From: Mytilus californianus
Taxonomy: Eukaryota > Mollusca > Bivalvia > Mytilida > Mytilidae
NCBI RefSeq assembly: GCF_021869535.1
Contig: NW_026262690.1
Coordinates: 90,069,995 to 90,133,994 of the forward strand
Direction of reading: 5' to 3'
DNA: 64,000 bases
The notes beneath the pieces are model-generated. The model ran no database searches. It was not told the origin of the DNA and saw only the letters and a list, made by a program, of their open reading frames with translations. This document shows positions 1-11,419 of the stretch, one piece after another (positions within the stretch are counted from its first letter, which is position 1; the number at the start of each line of letters is the position of its first letter). The position numbers and the translations under genes are program-made.

Positions 1-165
1 ATTTCCACTGAACTAGTACATATTTTTGTTTAGGGGCTAGCTGAAGCCCACCTCCGGGTGCGGGATTTTCTCGCTGTGTTGAAGACCCATTGGTGGTCTT
101 GGGCTGCTTTCTGCTCTTTGGTCGGGTTGATGTCTCCTTGACACATTCCCCATTTCCATTCTCAA
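1..165 (-). repeat. Dispersed mussel-type repeat, partial copy
   Basis: This is the reverse complement of the sequence at about 35,110-35,265 and 47,595-47,760: the stretches around 'TGGGTCTTCAA', 'CTCCCGCACCCGG' and 'AGAATGGAAATGGGG' are shared. The copy is cut by the window edge. Three copies within 48 kb show a high-copy element. From memory the same sequence is common in mussel genomic and transcript data, which helps place the organism. I see no coding content. Confidence 0.8.
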
Positions 166-3100
166 TTTTATATTGTTATAGATACAAAAGACAACCTCAA
201 AACAAGATCATAGCCTTTACAGGTTAAATTATCTGTTTTATGAACTATTTTCCCTATTTTTGCCTCTGGTGGCTCAAATTTGTTAAATATTTCTGCTTTT
301 CTGAGAATATTGAATATTAAGCATATGTTTTAGGAGAGAACAAACTAGTTTTATAGAGGTATATTTGTAACTCAAGCTTTAATTCCTTCATGCCAAGGTC
401 ACAAGAAAGCAGACGTTACGGCTTACTTATGGGTTTTCGACAGATCAAAACACCCCGACAACAATGTTTATCAAACATCAATTTTCTGAATTTACAGTAG
501 TTTTAATGGCTGCAAAAAGTAAATATATGCACCTCTTAACATTTAAAAGTACACATATGCATATTTCATGAAATTAATGTGCATACTGGGCTTGAGGTAA
601 ACTATGCATACTGTAAACTGTGAATTTATATACATATATATTATTCAATGCCCAGGATTGTTCTCAATCTTAATGAAATAAGTATAAAACTTTGAATTTG
701 TGTTAATTTCATTCAATTCTATGAAGATAAACCAGATCATGTAAATTTCTACATGTTTTCTTTTTTTTTCCAATATAGACTCCACTTCTGTAATATAGAC
801 AATGCAATTTTATATAGGAACGCCTTTTACGGCTAAAACTGTACCACTTTTACTATGTTTTTTTTTTTATATCCTGAAATTGAAAGGTCACTTAAATTTC
901 TGGGTTTTTTTTTTGCAAGGGTTAAAACATTGTGTTGTGCGGTATATTTTCACAATTTTAATGTCCGCGACTAAAATTCTGGAAAATGGCAGTTTAAAAT
1001 CACGTGTTCTGTTAATTAATAGCGTATGATTTTGTTAGTTTTTATGGACTTCCCCTTTTTGAATTTTCATTGGAGTTCAGTTTTTTTGTTATACTTTTTT
1101 TACTTTGAGTCATCTTGAGAATTTAATTTGACCACTATCCAACTATATTTATACTGGTAAAATTCCAGTTGTGTCTCTATGAGATGGAATATGGCGATCA
1201 TATCTGGGAACCAGTACTAAACAAAAAACGATTATTATGAATATCAAGTACTTCCCCAAAAGAGGCTAGGTTTGTGATTCAGCTATATTTACAAAGTGCA
1301 ATCTAAATGACAGAGTATTGCATAAATTGACATTATTTTACTGATATTGCAATTCATGAATATGAAGGCTAAAAATATCGTGTTATTTCTGGGAAAAAGA
1401 ATTTACGTGTTACCTACTTTGGTGTATATTCTAAGAAAAGAAACCAGTCGATTTAACCAAATATAAGGTAGGCTGTATTCCATATGTTTCCAGAATTTTT
1501 TTTTACTGTGAGATCATAAATGATTTAAAAGTCTTTTAAAATGATAAAGAGCAGGTTTGTTTTAACCGCCACTAAATATATGTATATATCCTACGTCTCA
1601 CTCTCCACAACATGTAATAAGTTAATTCTTACTAATATGTAACATAAATGTTGGAGTTTTAAACTTCAAATTGAAATAGATTTGATTTCTATTTGAAAAT
1701 TCACAAGGAAAAATATCTAAAATAAGTAAGTGAGTCAAAATAAAATGCAACTTTTCAATCAACACATTGCTTGCAATTTCTACACGAATATATAAACATT
1801 TATCGGACGAAGAACTATTCCTATAAAATTGAAAACATGAACTTTTTAGTATAAGCTTGAAAAAAAAATCTGCCTTATATATCAGTATCAATATATAAAG
1901 CGGACGATCGGCTTAATTTGATAGATTAATCAAAATAGCATGTTAGTTGACTTTAAAATCATAAGCGCATTACAAATACATCTGAAGAGTGATGTTAATA
2001 GAAACATTTGAAATTAAGAAGTTTTAAACAATGACAAACACATTTAATTTTGTAACATGTGAATCTAGAGGATAACATCAGAAATTGATACATATCTTAC
2101 TAATTTGGAAAATCACGCTAAAAATCATTGTCTTCTAGGCTTGAGATATCCTAGAGAATGGGGAATATCGTCGTGGAACCTTATTTTTTTTTTCTTTTGT
2201 AATTGCATACCAGATGCATGAAATCGTTTTAATTTTCGATAGAAATCTATGTGATCTCTCCTTCTGTCGCTATTTATACTATCCGTTTAGCAAGGAATGA
2301 AAAAAATATTTATGGCTTTATCATAAACATCATTTCAATAAATTAGGATAACGTTTACCTTAATAAAATTCGATCAGACATTTAAGTGTTTCTGATTTAG
2401 ACGAAAGAGGCAACAATAGTTTACCATGTTTGAATCTTGCAAATCCATTTCAATATACAAACGAATTGAGAATATCTGAAGGAATCGCAATACTGGGTAA
2501 GTCGACAAGGTAACCGTCTCCTGTTATGCATACAACAGCTTGTGGTTTGGGGTTTTCCTAATTTGTCCTTAGTTTGAAAGCGATAGAAATAAACTAAGCT
2601 TGTGTTTATTTCACCATCAAGGCTTTTTAAACAAGGCGATAAATCTAAAAAAAAAAATGTTTACTAAAGCACAACTCGAATTTTGAATATTGAAAGTTTA
2701 TCAGTATTGCACCAGTTTTGTAACAATGAAGCAAATTAATGATTTTTAGAAATTACTGGTGACTTGTATTTTAATAAAGTTAATAAATTTCAAACGCTTA
2801 TTGAAAATTCATGTTAAAATTTCCTCGGATTTTTGTTGGGGTTCTTTTTGCTCAATCTGTGTAGTGTGTTGTTTGTTTTCCGTATTTTTTTCCATGGTAT
2901 TATCGGTTATTCTTCCACTTATGGTTCTTGATTGTACCTTGATACCCTTTCCCTTTTTTAAAGACCGTACCAAACTAGGTTTTTTTTTATATAGAATAAC
3001 TTCATAAAATATCTGTCAGATATGAAATCATTTTTATAAGTCGATTATGACATTTTGATCTCATGAAAATTTTTAAGCATTATTAAATGGTTTTAAGTGT

Positions 3101-6100
3101 TATGTTAAATAAACTCTTTAAACCACGTAATCAGGATTTGGATTTTCAAATATTTTGACCTTAAAAATTACTAAAGAGACATTAAAAATGCATCTGGTGC
3201 AATAAACTAATGCTGTTCGAAATCTGTCGGTCACGGTAAAGGCAGATTCTGGAACATTCACGTATGTGAAACAAATAGTGACGAAAGGGTTTATCCTCGC
3301 ATATATTATGTTTGGATAAACAAGATATTTTTGAATAGATCATGACAAATAAAAGATGTAACCGTTTTACGACGTAATTTGATCCGAACAGCTCATAGCA
3401 AACAACTGAATCAGATTTGAAATAAAGCAAATCCCTTATATACCGGTTGAATCGATGCATATCTTATTCTGCGAAAGAAACTTAGTTTAAGCTTAACATT
3501 TTATCGTCTAGGAAACGACATTATTTTGCATCTCATTTATATATTTCTGTATTTAAATGGTAAAAAAAGTATCTTTGTACAAAATTAACAAGGCGCCTGC
3601 TGAGAAATTGGTCTTTGCATTTGGTGCCTTTTATAAAAAGTAAAATAACAAAAATACCGAACTGTATGGAAAATTCAAAACGGAAAGTCCCTTATCAAAT
3701 GGCAAAATCAAAAATTATAGTCTTTAATATATAATAAATATCATCCGTTCCAGGGGTTGTATTGAACTTGTAGTGATATGTGAGCTTTAAACTTCATATC
3801 GAATGTCTCACTTTGCCTTTGAAATGAAGACCAATAATGAAAGAGCTGTTCCTTTGCTCTTCTATTTGGGAAGTGCATAAAGTCATTTTTTGTTATTTCT
3901 TTTCCTTGATTATTTTGATAATCGATAATATCGAAAGGTACTTCGAGCATGACTAATATTTGTTAACATGCTATACATGTAAACCAGGGCACTCTAAAAT
4001 ACGTAAAGATATTTTTCACTTAAATTTTAATATTGTGAAATTATGTTTGTATCTTTTAATCTCTGCAATGAATATTATAAGTGCAGACAGTACACTATCA
4101 AACGAAAAAGTATAATATAAAATTGTTTTATTTTTAGCGATTTTTTAATATTTTTCTTTCAGGTGGATGTAAGTCAAGACAAAAACTGTCGTGTGACTTA
4201 TGAGAAGAATATCTCGGTTACTTCAAGGAATTCAAACTTTGATTCACATTCTAGGAGAAATATCAGTCAACCGAAAAATTAAACAATTATTAATGTTGAT
4301 TTTTTTTCCAAAAAATTAGTCCTTCTAACGTAATGAATGGGATGTCGTGTATAGAAAAGAAGTAATATACCACATCACCTATTTCTGTTTAATCCATTTC
4401 AAAGCGATACTATCTAAATAAAAATTAATTTAACGACACTATGCAGTATTTAGTTATTAGAGTCTTACATTTTATACTCACATTCACACATTCAATATAT
4501 TTTTAACCCGTACAAATGCCTGTTAAAGACTATGTTGATGAAATATGGTAAATGTAAAACATTTCATTAAATTTGATTTATTTTTTGAGTCATTTTAGAT
4601 AAATGTTTATAATTTGTAAGTCTCAAAGGGTCGTTTTTATTTCAATGTATTTTCCATTTCCTTAAATATCTCCAAAACCGACATAATGATGTGTGAATCT
4701 AAAATTCCAAGCTGTGTTATTGTCAGGGCTTTTTGGAAATGACATTGCCTTTGAAATACATGTATATTAAGAGAAGATTGTTAATATCTTTTAAATCCCG
4801 ACTAAAGATGACAGTTTTTAAAGGTACGTGTTAAATTCTGATGTGTCTTTCTCAGATATTTTTAAAACCAAACCTGTATTGAGAATTTATTGCAATCATG
4901 GTGAATTAGAAGCAACGGTAGTATTCCGATGTTCGAAACTCGTTAATCAATTTTGTATACAAAAGTCAGAAAATAAAAAACCTTACTCAACAATCGGTTA
5001 TTTTTCAAAAATTAAATTGACTTACAAACAGGTCTTAAAGAATTTCCTTACTGACGACTTCATGCTAATACACCTGATTGCACCTGTTCAAGTTCCCTAT
5101 TAATGTAAAATATAAGTGTCCACATAATAACCGGCAACCTTAACATTGTCAACAATACTCTGCGAAGTGGATTAGTCGAAGAACTAAAGGCTATGAGCAA
5201 AAACCATAAACAGGAAACACAATTTTAAAATACATTTCATGTGCCAGAAAACACGACAGCTTGAAGTCTGTGACGTCATTCGATATATGACGTCACGTCC
5301 TAATATTGCGTTACATTGTGGACCCATTGTAGAAAAATAATAAACTGTTTAACCTTCGATATTTTATTTCAAAGAGATACAACAATGATAAGAAGCTTGC
5401 ATAAATAAAACATATGGACATATGTGTGCCTCCGGTACAGCCAGTGTGTACACTGTGTTCCTCTGGCAGCAAAAGGGTTAAGTAAAACAATATTTTATAT
5501 TTCGTTGTATGCAACCGGAGAAACAATTATTACGTTGTCGAGAGTCCATCTTATCTTACTATATGTCTTGTTACCTGTTGAAGCGTCTGATATCTTACGA
5601 GTTAGCTCCTTATTTTTTCATTTTAAAACAGAGACATCAATCATAATCTTACTACAAGTTAAAGGGAGAAGTACATTTAACCTCTTTTCTGAAGACCTGT
5701 GCAATACCTTATGCATTCCAATACTTTAGTTTGAATTGATTGGAAACAAAGTAATAATATGTCTTTAACAAAAAGATGAAGTATAGCTACCTAAAAATAA
5801 TTAACCATCGACCAGAACAAAAACAGACCAGAAAGTAATATAATGATACATTTACAGATCAGATAATTGATTCAGTCGTATGTGGGAAGGCAAAAAGTGA
5901 ACACCACCTGCCAAAAGAAACATAACTTTTGTCAAGTTGATATGAAAATCTACTCTTAGAATTGAATTGCTCTCATTGCCATGGTCAAATTGGTGAAGTG
6001 AAAATATTCTCATACTTATCTGTTGGAATTAGCCCGAGGTAATTTATTTTTATTTTCTTCTCGGAAATAACACGATATAGTATTGGTCTGCATTTATATA

Positions 6101-6629
6101 TACCGGAATGGAAAATAAATTACATCGAGCTAATTCCAACCTTTTTTCACATTCGATATCTTCTCTTTACGTTTCACCAAGAACTTATTTTATGTCAGTT
6201 ATACGTCCTTGGTTTCATCCATGTCAAAGCGCTTGTATCGGAAATTAAATAGTACTCTGCAGTATTTAAATATTATAGTCTTGAAAGTTTTTTTACACAT
6301 ATTCATGTATCAAAAATATTGTGTAGCCGTAGAAATACGATAGGACATTTCCGTTTGTTTAAATGGACATTTGCGCTTTTTTATATGGACATTTGAGCTT
6401 TATAAACATTTCAGTTATCACGGTTAAAAGTTTAAAAATCATTTAATATAAAAAAAAAAACAAAAAAAAAAAAACAAAAAAAAACAGGCACAGTCATTTG
6501 TCTATCTATACAGCTTAAAGTTATCCATTTCCACCGACCAATACACCACTCGAATCTTCTGTTTTTTTTGTTTTTTGTTTGGGGGAGGGGGGGGGATATC
6601 AATTTCAATAAGTCCATGGTTTTGAAATT
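166..6629. other. AT-rich intergenic DNA, no supportable gene
   Basis: Only short ORFs of low complexity or with no recognisable domain occur on either strand. The longest, 91-101 codons at 4,828-5,103 and 5,424-5,729, show no motif, no convincing start context and no splice partners. Fragments of dispersed repeats are present, for example 3,640-3,715 (-), a piece of the element seen in full at 19,820-20,320. A pair of CRE palindromes near 5,271-5,295 is listed separately. Confidence 0.6.
5271..5295. promoter_or_regulatory. Two CRE palindromes 17 bp apart
   Basis: Two perfect TGACGTCA palindromes lie at 5,271-5,278 and 5,288-5,295. TGACGTCA is the consensus CREB/ATF site. No promoter or gene start is evident next to them, so function is unproven. 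Similar TGACGTCA clusters at 35.7-35.8 kb and 50.98 kb sit in repetitive DNA, so these may also be repeat-borne. Confidence 0.4.
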
Positions 6630-6893
6630 ACATATTATTCAGTAAGTGAAAAGAAAAAAAGTAATATTTTTTATTTAAAACAATCAAGTAACTCTATAAG
6701 TTTATTTTGTGAATTATAGATAATCTACTGTGTAACATATAACCATCGCACTTCAAAAATAACATATTATTCAGTAAGTGAAAAGAAAAAAAGTAATATT
6801 TTTTATTTAAAAAAATCAAGTAACTCTATAAGTTTATTTTGTGAATTATAAATAATCTACTGTGTAACATATAACCATCGCACTTCAAAAATA
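6630..6893. repeat. 132-bp tandem duplication, two copies
   Basis: Bases 6,630-6,761 and 6,762-6,893 are nearly identical, with only a few substitutions seen by eye. Each starts 'ACATATTATTCAG' and ends 'CGCACTTCAAAAAT'. The high identity suggests a recent duplication. Confidence 0.9.
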
Positions 6894-6983
6894 TTTTGAT
6901 AACATTACTTGCCAAAAAAAAAAGAAGATAAATTTTGAGTATTCACAAAGATGTATAATTGCATCTTTTTATTAAAGATAAAC

Positions 6984-7053
6984 AAGTCTAAATTGAAAAC
7001 AACGTTCAAACCTATGATTGCGTTGGATAAAAACTGCAATTTATATACGTGTG

Positions 7054-7089
<36 letters not shown>
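6984..7089 (+). repeat. Small dispersed element tail with (TA)n microsatellite
   Basis: A block of about 45 bp starting 'AAGTCTAAATTGAAAACAAC' and ending 'TTGCGTTGGAT' is followed by an AT-rich spacer and a (TA)n run at 7,062-7,089. The same block occurs at 23,283-23,330 beside a (TA)n run, where the paralogous unit A (about 15,195) lacks it. That supports a mobile origin. Confidence 0.65.
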
Positions 7090-7092
<3 letters not shown>

Positions 7093-7095
<3 letters not shown>

Positions 7096-8400
7096 ACCAG
7101 GTTCCGTATTGAACATGCAGTGGGATGCGAAATTTTACTTCAAATTGAAGGCCTCACTGTGAGTTTGAAATGATTTTTTAAGATAACAATATATGCATTG
7201 TTCTTTTGCTATTACTTCCCTTAATTATTTGATAATATTTCATTTAAGATTTTTTTTAAATGTTTTCATAGAAAAGGGGAATGTCAGTATTTGTAATTTT
7301 TCGATACTAGACGTTTTAACCAGTACAATCTCTGAAACTTTTAAGATATTTATTACTTTAAATCTTAAGAAAAGTAAAACATACTGTTTTTAAATAAATT
7401 GTGGCAGTGAATGTTTAACACACTTTTCAGTGGAAAGTTATAATGTAAAATAACGTTATTGTTACTGATACCTTGAAATTTCCGTTCAGATATATTTAAA
7501 CCAAGGCCAAACAATATCGAATTACTTCTTAGAAGAAAAACTCGACTTCCTCATTAAAACTTTAATTTAGTTTCGAGAAAAAAGATATCAATCAATTAAA
7601 AACAAAACATAAGGTTTAGCTATATTTCAGAAATTTTCGTCGTCTATTCTGATATTTCTATGCCATCTGATATAATATGGGAAGTTATTTACAAAATAAG
7701 GTAAGTATGACCAATTTCATCTTTACAGTTTCATCTATGTCAAAGCGTCACTTTCAGAAAAAGAGGATAAAATACCAAGGGGACGGAAATCTAATTAAAT
7801 CCGGCAAAAATCTAACTAAAAAGTTTTTATAATTTTTCGACATTTTAACGAATATATATCCATTATTTATAATCAAAATCTTATTTACACTTATAAATTC
7901 TCGTTGAATGCACTGATGATGAAATATTGCAAACAATTTATGTTTTTGTATAAATGTGCATTAAGTAACATCCGAAATAAAAATAAAGCAATTTGCATCT
8001 GAAACAACACAGGCCAAAACTATGAAAACATACATCAGACATACAACACAACCGACTAAAAAATTCAACCAAACATACAAATTAATCTAACAAAGACGCC
8101 CATAAAAAAGGTGTAGTATCGATAATTTTAAATTTGACAATGACGTCGACAAAAAGTTGTTGTCGTTGATAGTACATACCGTACAAAGTATAGACACTTT
8201 CTAGATAAAGTAAAAATAGGTCTTCGGTACACGATTGAAAAGACCAATGTCAATGGCAATCGGAAACGCATACAACAATCTTCTGCACTATACACGATAG
8301 GAAAAACAATTTGTTGAATAGCAATCGGGAACACAGATCATATTGTATCTGCCGTACCGATAACCAGTAATAGTGTGGAGTTCGGTATTTTTGTTTTACT
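7093..8400. other. AT-rich intergenic DNA, no supportable gene
   Basis: Short ORFs on both strands are without recognisable domains. Scattered pieces of dispersed repeats occur, for example 'GTGTGGAGTTCGGTATTTTTG' type sequence near 8,373-8,400. I see no promoter, RNA gene or conserved exon. Confidence 0.5.
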
Positions 8401-8439
8401 TTTTTTCTTTCGTACTGTCATTGATTTATATTCACTCAT

Positions 8440-9000
8440 TCTAACGAATCTGGTTTTAGTATCTTGATATTCTAGAAAGAAAGGATTTGTTAAACAATCT
8501 TGAGAATGTGAAGGATAAGAATCATATCCAATAACGTCTATATGAAATAAGGAGATGTGGTAGACAGATTTGTTGGTCTAAATAAAAATTGTCCAAGAGT
8601 TTTAGGAAAAGCTTATTTACAAAAACTGACGTTTAAATGATAATTCATGTCAGCACAGGACTGGTAACTACCGGATTGGTGAAACCATCGGGGACTGGGG
8701 ACGAAACGTCCACCAGCAGTGGCATAGACTAAGTGTTTGAAAAAAAACTCAAATAAACTAGGCTTCTGATTTTGTCCGGCAGATGCATGTTTCGTCAGAC
8801 AAATGAAAACAATGAACCGAAGAATAGAAATTATTGTACAGTAGAGCCTTGCATACAAACAATGTTGATAGAGATTTTGCAACATGACTTTATATATATA
8901 TTCTCGGAATAATGTCAAATAATAGAAAATATGTCACGCTATTTTTTTTCCAAGAAGACATTTAATTTGCAAGAAAATAAATTAAACGACTTAGTTCATA
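8440..9000 (+). promoter_or_regulatory. Upstream region of gene 1, paralogous to 45.56-45.96 kb
   Basis: Much of this block aligns with about 45,560-45,960: both share 'GTTAAACAATCTTGAGAAT', 'GCAACATGACTTTA', 'TGTCACGC' and 'AGAAGAC.TTTA'. The final 80 bp also resemble the gene 2 upstream DNA (about 37,415-37,500). Because the block precedes the promoter of one mini-gene and has matches near others, it may hold distal control sites; TGTCACG at 8,932-8,938 resembles a bZIP half site. A common mussel repeat fragment interrupts the block at about 8,656-8,732. Confidence 0.45.
8656..8732 (-). repeat. Dispersed repeat fragment ('CCACCAGCAGTGG')
   Basis: The sequence around 'GGGGACGAAACGTCCACC' resembles the block at 11,980-12,060. 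From memory it belongs to a very common mussel repeat, whose other end, with a GAAACGCGCG-type core, appears at about 39,280-39,375 and, reversed, at 46,795-46,850. Confidence 0.55.
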
Positions 9001-9044
9001 AAAATATGATACTTTGTGTTCGTCACTGTATGTATTAACATTAT

Positions 9045-9127
9045 GGGCGTGTCCTGTGTCGTTTTTTTACTGTATATAAAGCAAACATGGAACAGAGTCT
9101 TTCAAATTGCGTTTTTGTAATTTACAT
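9045..9127 (+). promoter_or_regulatory. Core promoter and non-coding exon 1 of mini-gene 1
   Basis: A 17-bp box GGGCGTGTCCTGTGTCG (9,045-9,061) is followed 11 bp later by TATATAAA (9,073-9,080). A start site about 30 bp past TATA would give an exon of roughly 25 nt ending 'TTTACAT' at 9,127, before a donor GTAAGT. The same box, TATA spacing and donor context recur at genes 2 and 3, which is the main reason to believe it. The GGGCGTG box resembles KLF/SP zinc-finger sites (family knowledge); the factor is unknown. Confidence 0.6.
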
Positions 9128-9498
9128 GTAAGTAATGCTTTGCATAGAAAGACACAATTTTTCATATAATATTTGATTTGGTTAAGTAATTGAATGTTTA
9201 CATATAAAAAAGAGTTTTAGAACAAATTTAACAATAGTTACTGTGCATTTAAATTGAAAAGCTATTTATTTGCAAAGAGCCTTCAAACTACTAGCGAACG
9301 TATTTTTCTTTTTACTTTAAAAAAAAAAAATACATACTAACTTAAATGAGTATGGCCTAAGTTATATTATTGCATAATGTTTCATATTAGATCGTAATTA
9401 TTTCACAAAAGTCATTTAATACTGAAATGAAAAGTTTTAAACAATTTGTACTTAGAAGTATGGACCATTTGTATTGGTCAATATATTTATATCAACGA

Positions 9499-9579
9499 TT
9501 GGCGTATGTTATGTCATTTTTGCTCCCTTTAAAGCTAAGGAAATAGAGCCTTTTACATTAAGTGTTTCATAATTTTCAT
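9499..9579 (+). promoter_or_regulatory. Degenerate second copy of the gene 1 promoter and exon 1
   Basis: TTGGCGTATGTTATGTC (from 9,499) followed by TTTAAA and 'ATTTTCAT|GCAAGT' (break after 9,579) aligns with the gene 1 GGGCGTG box, TATA box and exon 1 donor. The following DNA, about 9,580-9,860, also aligns with 9,128-9,400. So the 5' end of gene 1 appears tandemly duplicated inside intron 1. The box and TATA are eroded and the donor is GC rather than GT. It is a decayed or weak alternative promoter. Confidence 0.45.
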
Positions 9580-9913
9580 GCAAGTATTGTACTGCACAAT
9601 ACGACACATTTTTGTTTAGTTAAATTATTACATGTTTACATATTAATTGTCTTGCTAATTTCAACAAGAGCAATTGATTTATAATTATAAAACAAATAGA
9701 AAATACAAGTTTTTGCACAAATTAAATAAAAGGTTATTGTTGTACAGCTAACTATTTAGAAGTAACCTTTAAGCTTCTAGCTAAAGTTTTTATCTTTTAC
9801 TTTTCAAAACATAATGCAGACTACGTTAAATGGTAATGTCCTAGTTTTGTTTTTATATCATTATGTTTTTTTGGATATCATATAGTTACTAATTAGCAAG
9901 AAACAGATCAGTT

Positions 9914-11037
9914 ATGTCTGGACATGGTAAAGGCAATTCATTAGACAAAGGTGGATCAGGTGAAAAAACAGACAAAAGTGGCAAATCTGGAAAACCAGAA
10001 AGTAGTGCACCTTCTGGAAATGACGATTTTGGTAAGCTATTTTTCATTTATTTCACTTTGCATATATGAGGGTCTGGATGGGTGGTCCTTCATTTCTGTA
10101 TTCTTTAATTTTAAACATATTTTTCTCTATTCTTTATAAATTTGGCCCATTAATCTCTATTCTTTATATTTTAGCGCCCCATTAATCTGTATACTTTTTT
10201 TTTGTCCATTTTTCTCTTTTTTTTTGCCCATTATTCTGCATGTTTTGCCCATTATTCTATATTCTGAAAACCGCATCCGGACCCTCATGTATGTCATTAT
10301 TCGAGATAACGAATTTTCTAAAGGTGATTAAACAAATAAACTTTGTTAAGTTGTTATGAACAAGCATTCTGCGAGTATTGCATGGCAATACATAGTCCCC
10401 TACCGGTTAAAAATTCATTGTATTAATATTGGAACAAAATTCTTACTTGATCTATACCTTGGCATGGTGTTAACTATATAACAAATATCAAGTCAATATC
10501 TTCAAGCATGACGAAAAAAGTGTTGAAAAAACTGATTATTTAAGTGAATTTTCTATTTCCAAGGACCAAAACTCTGCACAAAATCATTAGACCGGAACAA
10601 AATTCAAACTTTGATCTGTAACTTGTCATGATAATAATATACTAATTTTCAAAACAATATATTTAAGCATGCATGGCGAAAAAAAGTGCGGAAACATTAT
10701 TTCAGTGATTTTTCAAGGTCCAATGACCATTACTCTGCATAAAATCATCAGACCGAAACAAAATTCAAACTTGATCTGTAACTTGTCATGAAAAAATTAT
10801 ATACCAATTATCAAATCAATATCTTCAAGAATGACAAAAAAAAGTGCGGAAAACTGGTTATATTAGTGATTTTTCTAAGTCCAAGGACCATAACTCTACA
10901 CAAAATCATCAGACCGAAACAAAATTCGAACTTGATCTGTAACTTGTCATGATAAAACAATACATTAAATATCAAATCAATATCTTCAAGCATGACGAAA
11001 AAAAGTGTGGAAAACTTATTTGCCGGACTGACGGATG

Positions 11038-11080
<43 letters not shown>

Positions 11081-11413
11081 CTTCTACTTCGTTGATAGGG
11101 GACTAATTAAGAAATGAAAAAGCCGTTGATTTCATTTTCGTTTAAATTGTTTCAGGTCGTTGTCGTGTCGAAGCCTTTTATAATATTCTATGTGGTAACG
11201 GTCTTGCTCATGGTTAAAGAGCGTACGTTTACCTTTCGTTGCTTACATCTTCCTCCTTTTGTCTCTTTGATAGTGTATCGTTGGCATTGATTCCACGTCT
11301 CCTAATTATTTTATATTGTTTTTAAATTGCACCTGGAATGATACGTTTTACTTTATTGCATTTCAGGTCCTGAACCAGTGGTTGTAAATATAATGACTAA
11401 TGTGGGGAAGTAA
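9914..11413 (+). CDS. Mini-gene 1: small Gly/Ser/Lys/Asp-rich protein with H4-like start
   Basis: I do not recognise this family. Coding exons are 9,914-10,031 and 11,367-11,413, in transcript exons 9,886-10,031 and 11,367-11,419, with exon 1 at about 9,103-9,127 and a 3' exon from 12,734. Donors are GTAAGC and acceptors TTTCAG and TTACAG. The 54-residue product starts MSGHGKG, is Gly/Ser/Lys/Asp-rich to about residue 35, then has a short hydrophobic patch (VVVNIM). It has no signal peptide, Cys or transmembrane segment and is probably disordered. The start is chosen because the ATG and the bases before it (ATCAG) are conserved in genes 2 and 3. Intron phases 1 and 0 match the paralogs. The TAA stop lies two codons before the exon 3 donor, whereas the paralogs stay open there, so this copy ends early. 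Gene structure is inferred by hand and transcription is unproven. Confidence 0.6.
10067..10287. mobile_element. MITE-like element in intron 2 of mini-gene 1
   Basis: The block begins TGAGGGTCTGGATG and ends CATCCGGACCCTCA, an inverted terminal repeat with one mismatch. The interior is T-rich with repeats of 'TTTGCCCATTATTCT' type. At 221 bp and without an ORF, this fits a non-autonomous DNA transposon. I could not define a target-site duplication with certainty. Confidence 0.6.
10355..11100 (+). repeat. Degenerate tandem array ending in a (GACA)n microsatellite
   Basis: Units with 'CAAAATCATCAGACCG.AACAAAATTC' and 'GATCTGTAACTTGTCATGA' repeat three to four times at roughly 150-bp spacing, followed by GACGGATGGACAGACAGACA and a (GACA)n run to 11,077. 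The same units recur at 53,600-53,945 and 59,510-59,765. The array lies inside intron 2 of mini-gene 1. No coding content. Confidence 0.8.
11155..11315 (+). repeat. Diverged dispersed repeat (SINE/MITE-like)
   Basis: The order 'GCCTTTTATA', 'GGTCTTGCTCATGGTTAAAG', 'GTTGCTTACATC' and 'TTGATAGTGTATCGTTGGCA' parallels the better copies at 14,650-14,815 and 22,740-22,895. It sits in intron 2 of mini-gene 1, just before exon 3. Confidence 0.55.
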
Positions 11414-11419
11414 AACAAG

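Noticed and set aside
4828..5729. ORFs of 91 and 101 codons
   Set aside because: No recognisable motif, no paralog and no splice or promoter evidence; length expected by chance in a window of this size.
9914..10031. True histone H4 gene or pseudogene
   Set aside because: Only the first residues resemble H4 (MSGHGKG here, MSGRGKG in gene 3); the histone fold is absent, and the genes have introns and polyadenylation signals unlike replication-dependent histone genes.
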